NCBI GenBank assembly: GCA_031256755.1
Contig: JAIRPZ010000279.1
Coordinates: 1 to 17,879 of the forward strand
Source: Planctomycetaceae bacterium
GTDB lineage: Bacteria; Planctomycetota; Planctomycetia; Pirellulales; Thermoguttaceae
Length of the DNA: 17,879 nucleotides
Reading direction: 5' to 3'
A model generated the notes under the pieces. The model did no database searches. It worked only from the letters and a program-made list of their open reading frames with translations, and was not told the DNA's origin. Shown piece after piece: positions 8,052 to 14,091 of the stretch. Both the position numbers and the translations under genes were made by a program. Numbering within the stretch: position 1 is the first letter of the stretch; the number at the start of each line of letters is the position of its first letter.

Positions 8052-8060
8052 TGGTATAAT
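8052..8060 (+). promoter_or_regulatory. Extended -10 promoter of the NfeD-like gene
   Basis: TGGTATAAT is a perfect extended -10 element. The predicted start of transcription is near 8067. That rules out the upstream in-frame ATG at 7962 as start of the next gene and favours 8085 or 8091. Confidence 0.6.
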
Positions 8061-8084
8061 CTGTGTTTTGCGGATGTCTTTCGT

Positions 8085-8669
8085 ATGACTATGAATTCAC
8101 CGTTATTTTGGACGTTTTCTTTTCTCGCAGCGGCCATTCTGGCTGCTGCCGCGGACATTTTTTTGCCGTCCGGCGGCGTTTTCGCCGCGGCCGCTGTCCT
8201 TTTCCTGATCGTCAGCATTGTTTTTTCGTTTCAGATCAGCATCCTCTTCGGCAGCATCTATCTGAACGTTGTCATTTGTTTGCTGGTTCCCCTCTTTCTG
8301 TGGGCGGCCATTCTTCTCTATCCGAAAACATGGATCGGACGCAAAATCCTGCTGAATCCGGCAGACGATCCCGCCCTCGTTCCCGATGGAGAATTGCAGG
8401 CGTTAAAAGAACTCGCCGGCAAGGAAGGAACCGCAAAAAGCAAAATGCTGCTCGGCGGAATGATCGAAGTGGACGGGAAACAGTATAATGCCGTCAGCGA
8501 TGCCGAACCGGTGGAAGCCGGAGAGAGGATTCGTGTGCTGCGTATCGAAGGAAGAAGTATTATTGTCCGCAAGGAAATGCCCGCCGCCGGAGAAACACCG
8601 GCAGCAATCCCGGAAATTGACGATCCTTTTTCCGACAACGGCAGTTCCGTGCCGCCGGCAGGGAGTTGA
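8085..8669 (+). CDS. NfeD-like membrane protein
   Basis: NfeD-family proteins are inner-membrane proteins with a C-terminal OB-fold, linked to membrane microdomains and to SPFH/stomatin-type partners. This 194-residue protein has three hydrophobic helices (about 8-25, 31-50, 56-82). A cytoplasmic domain follows, containing LAGKEGTAKSKMLLGGMIEV, VDGKQYNAVSDAEPVEAGER and IRVLRIEGRSIIVRK (about 108-170), the usual NfeD OB-fold pattern. A short acidic, Pro-rich tail follows. The frame is open from 7962, but a good promoter at 8052-8060 makes ATG 8085 (or 8091, MNSPLFW) the likely start. The usual partner (an SPFH/floA gene) is not next to it; queA follows 34 bases downstream. Exact function is not known for this family. 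Confidence 0.85.
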   Translation: MTMNSPLFWTFSFLAAAILAAAADIFLPSGGVFAAAAVLFLIVSIVFSFQISILFGSIYLNVVICLLVPLFLWAAILLYPKTWIGRKILLNPADDPALVPDGELQALKELAGKEGTAKSKMLLGGMIEVDGKQYNAVSDAEPVEAGERIRVLRIEGRSIIVRKEMPAAGETPAAIPEIDDPFSDNGSSVPPAGS

Positions 8670-8695
8670 TCGGCAGCGGACGATCTCGGATAATA
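8666..8695 (+). promoter_or_regulatory. Promoter of queA
   Basis: TTGATC (8666-8671), an 18-base spacer and GATAAT (8690-8695) match the consensus at 4 and 5 of 6 positions. The -35 box overlaps the stop codon of the NfeD-like gene. Transcription would start about 8702, only two bases before ATG 8704. Confidence 0.5.
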
Positions 8696-8703
8696 TGTGC
8701 TGC

Positions 8704-9774
8704 ATGTCTGTGAAAAATCTGTCCGATATTTTTTGTTACGATTACGTACTTCCGCCGGAACTGATCGCCCAGCAGCCGCTGCCGGACAGAACGGACGCGC
8801 GGCTCTTGGCAGTCAATCGGCAAACGCAGTCGTTTGAACATCTGCATATCCGCGATTTGCCCTCGCTGCTGAAAACCGAAGATGTTCTCGTGATTAACGA
8901 TACGAAAGTATTGCCGGCGCGTCTGTTCGGCAGACGTGCCGAAACCGGAGGAAAATGGGAAGGACTTTTTATTGAGGCGGTCCGCCCGGACCTCTGGAAA
9001 ATTCTTTGCAAGACGCGGGGCAGAATGAAACCGGACGAAAAAGTGGTACTGCAAACGCAGGACAATCAACCGCTCATGGGCGGTGTACATTTATTATTTG
9101 TTGCACAGCAGAATGAATACTGGCTGGTACGTCCGGTTCCAAAAATCAGTTATTTTGAGTTGCTGCAAAAACATGGATTTGTTCCGCTTCCGCCGTATAT
9201 CCGAAAAGGCAAAATGATGCCGGAAGATGCGGAGCGGTATCAAACGGTTTATGCTTCGCAGCCGGGGGCTATTGCCGCACCGACTGCCGGATTGCATTTC
9301 ACGCCGGAGTTGTTGGAGGAAATCAAAAAACTCGGTACCGCAGTGGTGCCGGTCACGCTGCATGTCGGTGCCGGAACGTTCAAACCGATCACTGCCGGAA
9401 ACGTTGAAGAACACACGATGCATGCCGAATGGTGCAGCATGACGGAAGCGAATGTTTCTGCGGTTTTATCAAGGAGAAAGAACGGCGGCAGAATTGTTGC
9501 GGTCGGAACGACTTCGGTGCGGGTGCTTGAATCTGCTTCTGCCGCAGCGGGAACATTACAGCAATTTGAAGGGGACACTTCGCTGTTTATCCGTCCGCCC
9601 TATTCTTTTAAGAGTGTTGATGTTTTGCTGACGAATTTCCATTTTCCGAAATCAACGCTGTTAATCCTTGTGCGGACATTCGGCGGCGATGAACTAATCA
9701 AAGCGGCTTATGAAGAAGCCGTCCGCAAACGATACCGCTTTTTCAGTTACGGCGATGCGATGCTGATTTATTAA
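8704..9774 (+). CDS. queA: S-adenosylmethionine:tRNA ribosyltransferase-isomerase
   Basis: QueA transfers and rearranges the ribosyl part of S-adenosylmethionine onto 7-aminomethyl-7-deazaguanine in tRNA, giving epoxyqueuosine. The 356 residues are the normal length. Motifs in order: LPPELIAQQPLPDRTDARLL (16-35), DVLVINDTKVLPARLFGR (60-77), GFVPLPPYIRKG, AERYQTVYASQPGAIAAPTA (176-195), VTLHVGAGTFKPI (217-229), GRIVAVGTTSVRVLES (262-277) and TNFHFPKSTLLILV (310-323). The frame is open from 8488, but everything before 8704 is out-of-frame reading of the NfeD-like gene. ATG 8695 lies within the -10 box, so ATG 8704 is preferred. No other queuosine gene is present in the window. Confidence 0.95.
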   Translation: MSVKNLSDIFCYDYVLPPELIAQQPLPDRTDARLLAVNRQTQSFEHLHIRDLPSLLKTEDVLVINDTKVLPARLFGRRAETGGKWEGLFIEAVRPDLWKILCKTRGRMKPDEKVVLQTQDNQPLMGGVHLLFVAQQNEYWLVRPVPKISYFELLQKHGFVPLPPYIRKGKMMPEDAERYQTVYASQPGAIAAPTAGLHFTPELLEEIKKLGTAVVPVTLHVGAGTFKPITAGNVEEHTMHAEWCSMTEANVSAVLSRRKNGGRIVAVGTTSVRVLESASAAAGTLQQFEGDTSLFIRPPYSFKSVDVLLTNFHFPKSTLLILVRTFGGDELIKAAYEEAVRKRYRFFSYGDAMLIY

Positions 9775-9789
9775 AGCGTTGCCGGTTTA

Positions 9790-9817
9790 ATGGAAAATTG
9801 ACCATGGAGAATTGAGC
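9790..9817. repeat. 14-bp tandem repeat, two copies
   Basis: ATGGAAAATTGACC is followed directly by ATGGAGAATTGAGC (12 of 14 bases equal), then by ATG of a broken third unit. It lies 15 bases after the queA stop in the only gene-free stretch between queA and the accessory island. The rest of 9775-9868 shows nothing recognisable. Confidence 0.6.
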
Positions 9818-9868
9818 ATGTAAAACAGGAAAACTGCGGAATTTTCCAAATCCGGCAACTGTCAAGAA

Positions 9869-10294
9869 TTACGTGACCACTGCCGCTCGGTTCCATCTCC
9901 GTTGACTCGAGCGGCGTAATTGCCGATAATATGAATTGATTTTAAAACCGCAAACCGGCGGGGGTTGCCAAGAATTAACCGTTGCGATAGAAAGGAAGAA
10001 GAGAACGGTCATTCCGAACAACTCTTTTGATTTTGCATCCGATTGTGCCTTCTGATACCGCTTCATCAGAAGCCAGTTGGCTTTGATCCTTTCCAATTCC
10101 GACAGAGACGGTTCACGATGTATCAACTCAATGCCGGTGTCAAACCGCCAAGAATGGGCAGGGTCTTTTTCCAATTTTTCCAATAGTACAGGATTCAAAC
10201 GGAACATTTCTTCCCGTGACATCGGCGGATCGTATTCCGCGTGCTTTTCTATCCTGCGCAACAGAAACCCCAAATAGTCAATATTTCTCATCAT
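9869..10294 (-). CDS. Small membrane protein of unknown function, C-terminus altered by a repeat
   Basis: I do not recognise this 141-residue protein. The first 90 residues are charged and predicted helical (for example FLLRRIEKHAEYDPPMSREE and LSELERIKANWLLMKRYQKA). Residues 92-109 (LFGMTVLFFLSIATVNSW) could form one membrane helix near the C-terminus. Residues about 120-132 are encoded by the antisense strand of copy 1 of a 37-bp direct repeat, and the tail (RQLRRSSQRRWNRAAVV) is Arg-rich and does not look like natural protein sequence, so the original C-terminus may be lost. The start ATG 10294 directly follows a TATATT box (10303-10298), hinting at a leaderless transcript. Copy 2 of the repeat lies just upstream on the other side. 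It may be real or decaying. Confidence 0.5.
   Translation of the reverse strand: MMRNIDYLGFLLRRIEKHAEYDPPMSREEMFRLNPVLLEKLEKDPAHSWRFDTGIELIHREPSLSELERIKANWLLMKRYQKAQSDAKSKELFGMTVLFFLSIATVNSWQPPPVCGFKINSYYRQLRRSSQRRWNRAAVVT
9899..9935 (+). repeat. 37-bp direct repeat, copy 1 (promoter-like)
   Basis: The stretch equals 10304-10340 at 35 of 37 positions (differences at repeat positions 19 and 33). It includes TTGACT (9902-9907), a 17-base spacer and GATAAT (9925-9930), a strong sigma70-type promoter. Here it points into the 3' end of the minus-strand gene at 9869-10294, so it would make antisense RNA. An 8-bp inverted repeat (GCCGCTCG 9882-9889, CGAGCGGC 9908-9915) covers its spacer; this is only in copy 1. 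Confidence 0.8.
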
Positions 10295-10303
10295 TTTAAT
10301 ATA

Positions 10304-10340
10304 CCGTTGACTCGAGCGGCGGAATTGCCGATAATCTGAA
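10304..10340 (+). repeat. 37-bp direct repeat, copy 2 (promoter-like)
   Basis: Second copy of the repeat, 405 bases downstream of the first in the same orientation. Similarity fades after the repeat, though both copies continue with a TTAAAA-containing stretch. The two copies bracket most of the small membrane protein gene. No transposase or terminal inverted repeats accompany them. Confidence 0.8.
10307..10335 (+). promoter_or_regulatory. Strong sigma70-type promoter within repeat copy 2
   Basis: TTGACT (10307-10312), an exact 17-base spacer and GATAAT (10330-10335) each match the consensus at 5 of 6 positions. Transcription would start near 10342, about 90 bases before the gene at 10432, which has a good ribosome binding site. 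Confidence 0.65.
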
Positions 10341-10431
10341 CACCGTTAAAAATACCCCGTTTTTTTGGTAAATAATACAGATGAGATGTTAACGTCTAAT
10401 GTCTCAAAAAAACAAAAGAAAGGAGAAAGCA

Positions 10432-10704
10432 ATGACAAAACAAATGACACTGCTAGGGCTGGGACTAATGATTGGTTTAGGTGTCCCAACAATTGTGACT
10501 ATCTGTTTCTATTACTGTAATATTTACGTGGCTGGTATTGTATGGCTGCTCTATGAAGCGCTTTCGATTATCATCGCATTCTTTGATACTGAGCAGAGTG
10601 CGGACAAGAAGCCGATTTCCGGAGACGGTGCCGCAAAGAAACCATTTGGGGACTGGGCGGACAAGAAGCCGATCGTCTGGGGATGCGAAGATGCGAGAAA
10701 ATGA
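10432..10704 (+). CDS. Small two-helix membrane protein with DKKPI repeats
   Basis: I do not recognise this 90-residue protein. Residues 7-28 and 31-51 are two hydrophobic segments, likely a membrane hairpin. The C-terminal tail (52-90) has three related units, ADKKPI, AKKPF and ADKKPI, each preceded by a short Gly/Asp linker. The underlying DNA GCGGACAAGAAGCCGAT occurs twice, so the repeat arose recently. The frame is open from 10399, but AAGGAG (10420-10425) six bases before ATG 10432 sets that as the start. The gene is a self-contained unit: strong promoter at 10307-10335, SD, and a terminator 6 bases after the stop. Its compact form and base composition unlike its neighbours fit an accessory gene. 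Confidence 0.7.
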   Translation: MTKQMTLLGLGLMIGLGVPTIVTICFYYCNIYVAGIVWLLYEALSIIIAFFDTEQSADKKPISGDGAAKKPFGDWADKKPIVWGCEDARK

Positions 10705-10710
10705 GCAGTA

Positions 10711-10737
10711 AAAATGCGGATAATATATCCGCATTTT
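10711..10737. terminator. Bidirectional Rho-independent terminator
   Basis: A perfect 12-bp stem (AAAATGCGGATA / TATCCGCATTTT) with a 3-base ATA loop is followed by a T-run to 10740 on the plus strand and by TTTTTA on the minus strand. It sits between two converging genes (stops at 10704 and 10746) and can serve both. Confidence 0.9.
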
Positions 10738-10745
10738 TTTAGCCG

Positions 10746-11186
10746 TCACCTTAGGAACTGCATGTTTCCGAACGCATCTGCCCAAGGTTTAATTCTTTGA
10801 TTCCATCGTTTGGCGGATGCTTCGGCTGCCGCATCTTCTGCACGCCTTTGCGCATCTAATCGCTGCTTATATTCTATGTATTCGTTGTAAGGCATTCGGT
10901 TGATAGACTCCGCACGTATCTGATTTGCGGGATTAAACAAATTATTCCAGAACATGCCGCTTTGAGTACGTCCAATATCCGGTGTATATTGTCCACGCGC
11001 TATATCGTGCAAGTCGGATTTTATAGATGTGCCTAGATTCCATCCGCGTCTTCCATTAAAAGCAGTATAACCAAAAGATGCAATACCGCCAATCCAACCA
11101 AGTCTTCCGGCAGGCATTTTAGTACCAGGAAGCGTGCCTGCGAGATAAAATCGATAAAAATTCGCCGGATATACAAATTTTTTAAT
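10746..11186 (-). CDS. Hypothetical protein, probable ATT start
   Basis: I do not recognise this protein. An ATG at 11117 gives 123 residues, starting MPAGRLGWIGGIASFGYTAF. The same frame is open for 25 more codons and the added sequence (KKFVYPANFYRFYLAGTLPG) looks like real protein. The only start-like codon there is ATT at 11186, followed by AAA AAA TTT; it lies 10 bases after a TATAAT box and just after a weak AGG. I therefore extend the gene to 11186 (146 residues), as either a rare ATT start or a mutated ATG. The N-terminal part is Gly/aromatic-rich and mildly hydrophobic. Residues about 100-127 are a charged, Ala-rich likely coiled coil (EYKQRLDAQRRAEDAAAEAS). It ends 9 bases from a two-way terminator. 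It could be a decaying gene. Confidence 0.55.
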   Translation of the reverse strand: MKKFVYPANFYRFYLAGTLPGTKMPAGRLGWIGGIASFGYTAFNGRRGWNLGTSIKSDLHDIARGQYTPDIGRTQSGMFWNNLFNPANQIRAESINRMPYNEYIEYKQRLDAQRRAEDAAAEASAKRWNQRIKPWADAFGNMQFLR

Positions 11187-11196
11187 TTTTACCTAT

Positions 11197-11202
11197 ATTA
11201 TA
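11197..11202 (-). promoter_or_regulatory. -10 box of the gene ending at 10746
   Basis: A perfect TATAAT on the minus strand, with only a weak -35-like GCAACA 18 bases upstream. Transcription would start near 11190, next to the ATT at 11186. Nothing else is seen between 11187 and 11253 apart from a 5-bp GCCGA/TCGGC inverted repeat (11204-11220). Confidence 0.4.
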
Positions 11203-11253
11203 TGCCGATAGACACTCGGCTGTTGCCGTTTTCAATCAATTTGCCCATTCCTT

Positions 11254-12111
11254 ATGAGCGAGATCGTTTTTGCACGCCGGACAAATAACCGTATCTACGA
11301 ATCAAGCAAACCGGAACAGGTTTTTCGGGCATGGAAAGGTGCCGAGGAATGCTGGCTTTTCATTTCGCCGCACGATGACGACATCGTTCTCGGTACCGGT
11401 CTGCACTTTATCGCCGCTATCGAGTCAGGCGTGAAAGTTCATGCGATTGTTTCCACCATCGGAGCGGGCTACTGCCGGATCGAAGACAAACATACCATCG
11501 CTCAAATCCGCCGGACAGAGTGCCGCCGTTCCTTTGAATTGCTCGGATTGCCGCCGCAAAATCTGCATTTTTACGATTACTGGGCAAACGATATTTTGCG
11601 GCACCTCGGACGGCGTTTTGTCGGTCCAAATGATTCCGGCATTATTCATCCGTACACTCAAACAACCATTATGGATGCCGACGGACTGCAAAATTCGTTC
11701 ACGTGGTCCTTGCGGCATATCCGTCCGACCCGTATTTTCCTGCCGTCGCAAACAGATATTCACCCCGCCCACCGCGCCGTGCGGGAAGAATTGATTATCA
11801 GCGTTTTTCATTCGCGGGGAGCCATTTGGCCCGAATTGGGCGAACCGCTTGCCGCCTTTCCGCGTCTGTACGAATATGCAACGTACAACGATTATGCAGA
11901 GCCGCCGAATCATCAGGTCAGAACTTCGCGGGCATTGTTCGACCGGAAACTTGCCGGTATCGCCGCCTACGAATCGCAAAAACAGATCGAGGTTTTAGTG
12001 GAAAACATACGGAATCAAGGTCCCCGCGAATACGTCCGGGAAATGGAATTCAAACTCTACGATCCGCAGCAGTATGACAAACTGTTTGAACAGGAAGAAG
12101 GTGCTGTCTGA
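11254..12111 (+). CDS. PIG-L family deacetylase
   Basis: Members of this LmbE/PIG-L family are zinc enzymes that remove acetyl groups from N-acetylglucosamine-type substrates (bacillithiol, mycothiol, lipid-linked sugars). The 285 residues contain the metal-binding motif PHDDD (39-43, in place of the common HPDDE), RRTECRRSFELLGL (86-99), the conserved helix after the active site, and the second motif DIHPAHRAV (168-176), with His and Asp residues that complete the zinc site. A TIGAG loop is at 68-72. No signal peptide is present, so it is likely cytoplasmic. The start ATG 11254 has no SD. It is a single gene facing the FliN-like gene, with a 47-base gap that holds only a short TGCCG/CGGCA hairpin. 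The substrate cannot be told from sequence. Confidence 0.85.
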   Translation: MSEIVFARRTNNRIYESSKPEQVFRAWKGAEECWLFISPHDDDIVLGTGLHFIAAIESGVKVHAIVSTIGAGYCRIEDKHTIAQIRRTECRRSFELLGLPPQNLHFYDYWANDILRHLGRRFVGPNDSGIIHPYTQTTIMDADGLQNSFTWSLRHIRPTRIFLPSQTDIHPAHRAVREELIISVFHSRGAIWPELGEPLAAFPRLYEYATYNDYAEPPNHQVRTSRALFDRKLAGIAAYESQKQIEVLVENIRNQGPREYVREMEFKLYDPQQYDKLFEQEEGAV

Positions 12112-12158
12112 AACGGCTTAGCTCACCCTCTTTTGCCGTCCGGCATTGTGCAACACGC

Positions 12159-13187
12159 TTACCGGACACTTTTGTCAAACGTTTTAATCGGGGCTTTCCC
12201 GATGATTTGCGGAGAGTCCGATTTGGTACGGTATTCGCCTTCGCGGCGTACTTCCACCGGACGGAACCGCTCTTCCGGCAGCACAACCGCATTGATACGG
12301 AAACCGTATTTATCTCCGACTTTCACCGCTTCCGCAGTGGCTATCGTTATTTTTTGTCCGACTTCAATATCTAAAAATTCTTCACACGATTTATCAAATT
12401 GGATGACCGAACCGACACCGAGTTCCAATACGGTTTTGATCGGTTTCCTGCCTGTTGCCAGCACAGCCGCAACCGGAATTTTAACTTTCAGCGCGCTGCG
12501 GGTATAGCCGGGCAGGTCTTCCAGCCGGCGGCGGTGCGGCAGCGGTACACCGGAACCGGCGAAATTCGGCGAATCGAAATGGTCGCCTCCGAAGCCCGGT
12601 GCCGCAAACGGGTCTGACTGACCGCCGAATGTCGGCGCACCCCCAAACGGCGGTGCCGGCGGAATCACCTCTGCCGGTGCCGGTTCTTCCAGCAACTTGT
12701 CGGGAGCCGATAAAGCCCAGATCAAATAAGCAGAAACCGGCTCGCTGCCGGCTTGTGTCAACTGCAACTCAAGATAACCGGCATCGAGTTCCGGCATTCC
12801 CCGCAAAATTCCCTGCGAAAGGTCTTGAATCATTCCCGCTTTGGAATCTTCGGGGAAAAAATCGTCAGGGACAAGATTCATGCCCCACTCTTGGGCAAAT
12901 GTCGAAAGTTTGCTTTTGCCGGTGGCATCGGGGTTGCTGCACCAATCGGGAACAAGACCGGTCGATGAAGGAATGAGAACGGCAATGCCTTGTGAACCGA
13001 CACGCAAGAGTAACGCCAGCCCTTTTTCGTGATGAGCAAAATCACCGACATTGAAAGAACCGCCGGATTTCGGCTGAATCGTAATATCGGCACCGAAAGT
13101 CCGGGCAAAGGACGATGCGGATTCTTCGGCACCGTTTTGTACAGCGGACGTAAAACTGTCAACGGCTGATGAATTGAGTTCGGGCAT
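12159..13187 (-). CDS. FliN/SpoA-domain protein (flagellar motor switch or type III secretion-like)
   Basis: The 342-residue protein ends in a SpoA domain (about 233-308). It includes VKIPVAAVLATGRKPIKTVL, ELGVGSVIQFDKSCEEFLDI and EAVKVGDKYGFRINAVVLPE, the pattern shared by FliN, FliM and YscQ in the rotor C-ring or type III secretion sorting platform. Residues 1-165 are a separate domain that I cannot name, including FNVGDFAHHEKGLALLLRVG. Residues about 170-215 are a flexible linker rich in Pro, Gly and Phe (PPFGGAPTFGGQSDPFAAPG). It is much longer than FliN (about 110-140 residues). The frame is open to a TTG at 13205; I chose the ATG at 13187. No other flagellar gene is in the window. A weak TAAAAT box lies about 45 bases upstream. 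Confidence 0.8.
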   Translation of the reverse strand: MPELNSSAVDSFTSAVQNGAEESASSFARTFGADITIQPKSGGSFNVGDFAHHEKGLALLLRVGSQGIAVLIPSSTGLVPDWCSNPDATGKSKLSTFAQEWGMNLVPDDFFPEDSKAGMIQDLSQGILRGMPELDAGYLELQLTQAGSEPVSAYLIWALSAPDKLLEEPAPAEVIPPAPPFGGAPTFGGQSDPFAAPGFGGDHFDSPNFAGSGVPLPHRRRLEDLPGYTRSALKVKIPVAAVLATGRKPIKTVLELGVGSVIQFDKSCEEFLDIEVGQKITIATAEAVKVGDKYGFRINAVVLPEERFRPVEVRREGEYRTKSDSPQIIGKAPIKTFDKSVR

Positions 13188-13317
13188 CGTCCGATCAGGC
13201 GGCAAAAATGCGAATTTCCGGGGACTACATCGTCATTTTACCGCACCGGCGGCAAAAAAGAAACCGAAAACCGTACAATCCGTTTCCGTTGCAGACCCGA
13301 AAAAAGCGGGTTCACCG

Positions 13318-13864
13318 CTACAAACCTTCGATCAAGTCCATACCCGTATCCGCGTAGGATGTTGCTTGATCAGTTGATAGATCACCGCTTTCGGATACTG
13401 TTTCTGCTGCCCGGCTGCTGATTGCGCCCGCCGGTGCCGCTGACGTTTCGGCTGCTGCCGTCACCGGCGGCAAATGCGACTCTCCGGGTTCGTGAATTTC
13501 CGTTTTTCCGCTGTCTCCGGGTATCAATAGTGCCGTTTTGCGTTGCCCATTGCACCCATTCGTCCCGTTTCCAATCGCTGCCGGAATTACTGCCCAGCGG
13601 ACTATTCGGAATTCCTTCCGGGAAAACGGCGTTAGCCCAGTTGCAAAAGGAGAGCAGGTGCGGCACGCCGGGGAACGGGGTCATCCACGCTGCGGTTCCT
13701 TTTTCAGCATCGATGTAATCTTTCCAATGAAACCATGACCATGCGTTACCCGCCGGAGTTGTCGGTGTTGCCGGCGTTTCCGGTTCGGCAGGTGTCCCCT
13801 GCGGTTCGCATCCGGCAACGGCTACAATTCCGCACAAAAGAATTCTCGGCATTGTGTTTTTCAT
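13318..13864 (-). CDS. Lipoprotein gene with a probable one-base frameshift
   Basis: The protein starts MKNTMPRILLCGIVAVAGC; the lipobox VAGC places the lipidated cysteine at residue 19. A Pro/Thr-rich spacer follows (PAEPETPATPTTPAG), then a Trp-rich region (AWSWFHWKDYI, GVPHLLSFCNWANAVFP, DEWVQWATQ). In the starting frame the end (to 13382) is an Arg-rich tail that looks like out-of-frame reading. The next frame gives TALLIPGDSGKTEIHEPGES and an acidic Ala/Ser-rich end closing at 13318. Removing one A from the AAAA run at 13539-13536 joins both into a smooth 181-residue protein. I do not know its function. It is divergent from the AsmA-like gene and could be a cargo of the LolC/E-type system in the same window. 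Confidence 0.65.
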
Positions 13865-13911
13865 GACCGTGCTTTCTTTTCTGAAAAAATTAAAGGAGAA
13901 TAAAGTCGCTC

Positions 13912-13940
13912 ATTATTAGGATACGGCAAGAAAAACACAA
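13912..13940 (-). promoter_or_regulatory. Possible promoter of the lipoprotein gene
   Basis: On the minus strand TTGTGT (13940-13935), a 17-base spacer and AATAAT (13917-13912) match the consensus at 3 and 5 of 6 positions, with a leader of about 41 bases. This divergent gap (13865-14091) otherwise holds only the plus-strand promoter below and an AAAGGAG not followed by a start codon. Confidence 0.4.
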
Positions 13941-14035
13941 CTTGCAAAACCGCAAAAAGCAAAATAATCACGATGATTGGTTATTTATACCGGATTTACT
14001 GTTTTTAACGGTTGTTTTGCCCGCCGGAAATGATC

Positions 14036-14064
14036 TTGACCCGAAACGGCAATATCCGCATAAT
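14036..14064 (+). promoter_or_regulatory. Sigma70-type promoter of the AsmA-like gene
   Basis: TTGACC (14036-14041), an exact 17-base spacer and CATAAT (14059-14064) each match the consensus at 5 of 6 positions. Transcription from about 14071 excludes the in-frame TTG at 13942 and favours ATG 14092. Confidence 0.65.
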
Positions 14065-14091
14065 ACATACGGCCGGACGGCGTTTTTCACC

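Noticed and set aside
8488..8703. N-terminal extension of QueA by 72 residues
   Set aside because: It is the NfeD-like gene read in another frame, and the QueA family begins at the ATG at 8704.
9899..10340. Insertion sequence or MITE bounded by the 37-bp repeats
   Set aside because: There is no transposase, no terminal inverted repeats and no target duplication; the repeats are promoters in direct orientation.
12134..12152. Terminator between the PIG-L and FliN-like genes
   Set aside because: TGCCG/CGGCA with a 2-base loop is too short and has no following T-run on either strand.
13297..13316. Hairpin ACCCG/CGGGT as a terminator of the lipoprotein gene
   Set aside because: The stem has only 5 bp and no T-run follows on the minus strand.
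13942..14091. N-terminal extension of the AsmA-like protein from a TTG at 13942
   Set aside because: A good promoter lies inside this stretch (14036-14064), and the extension has no protein features.
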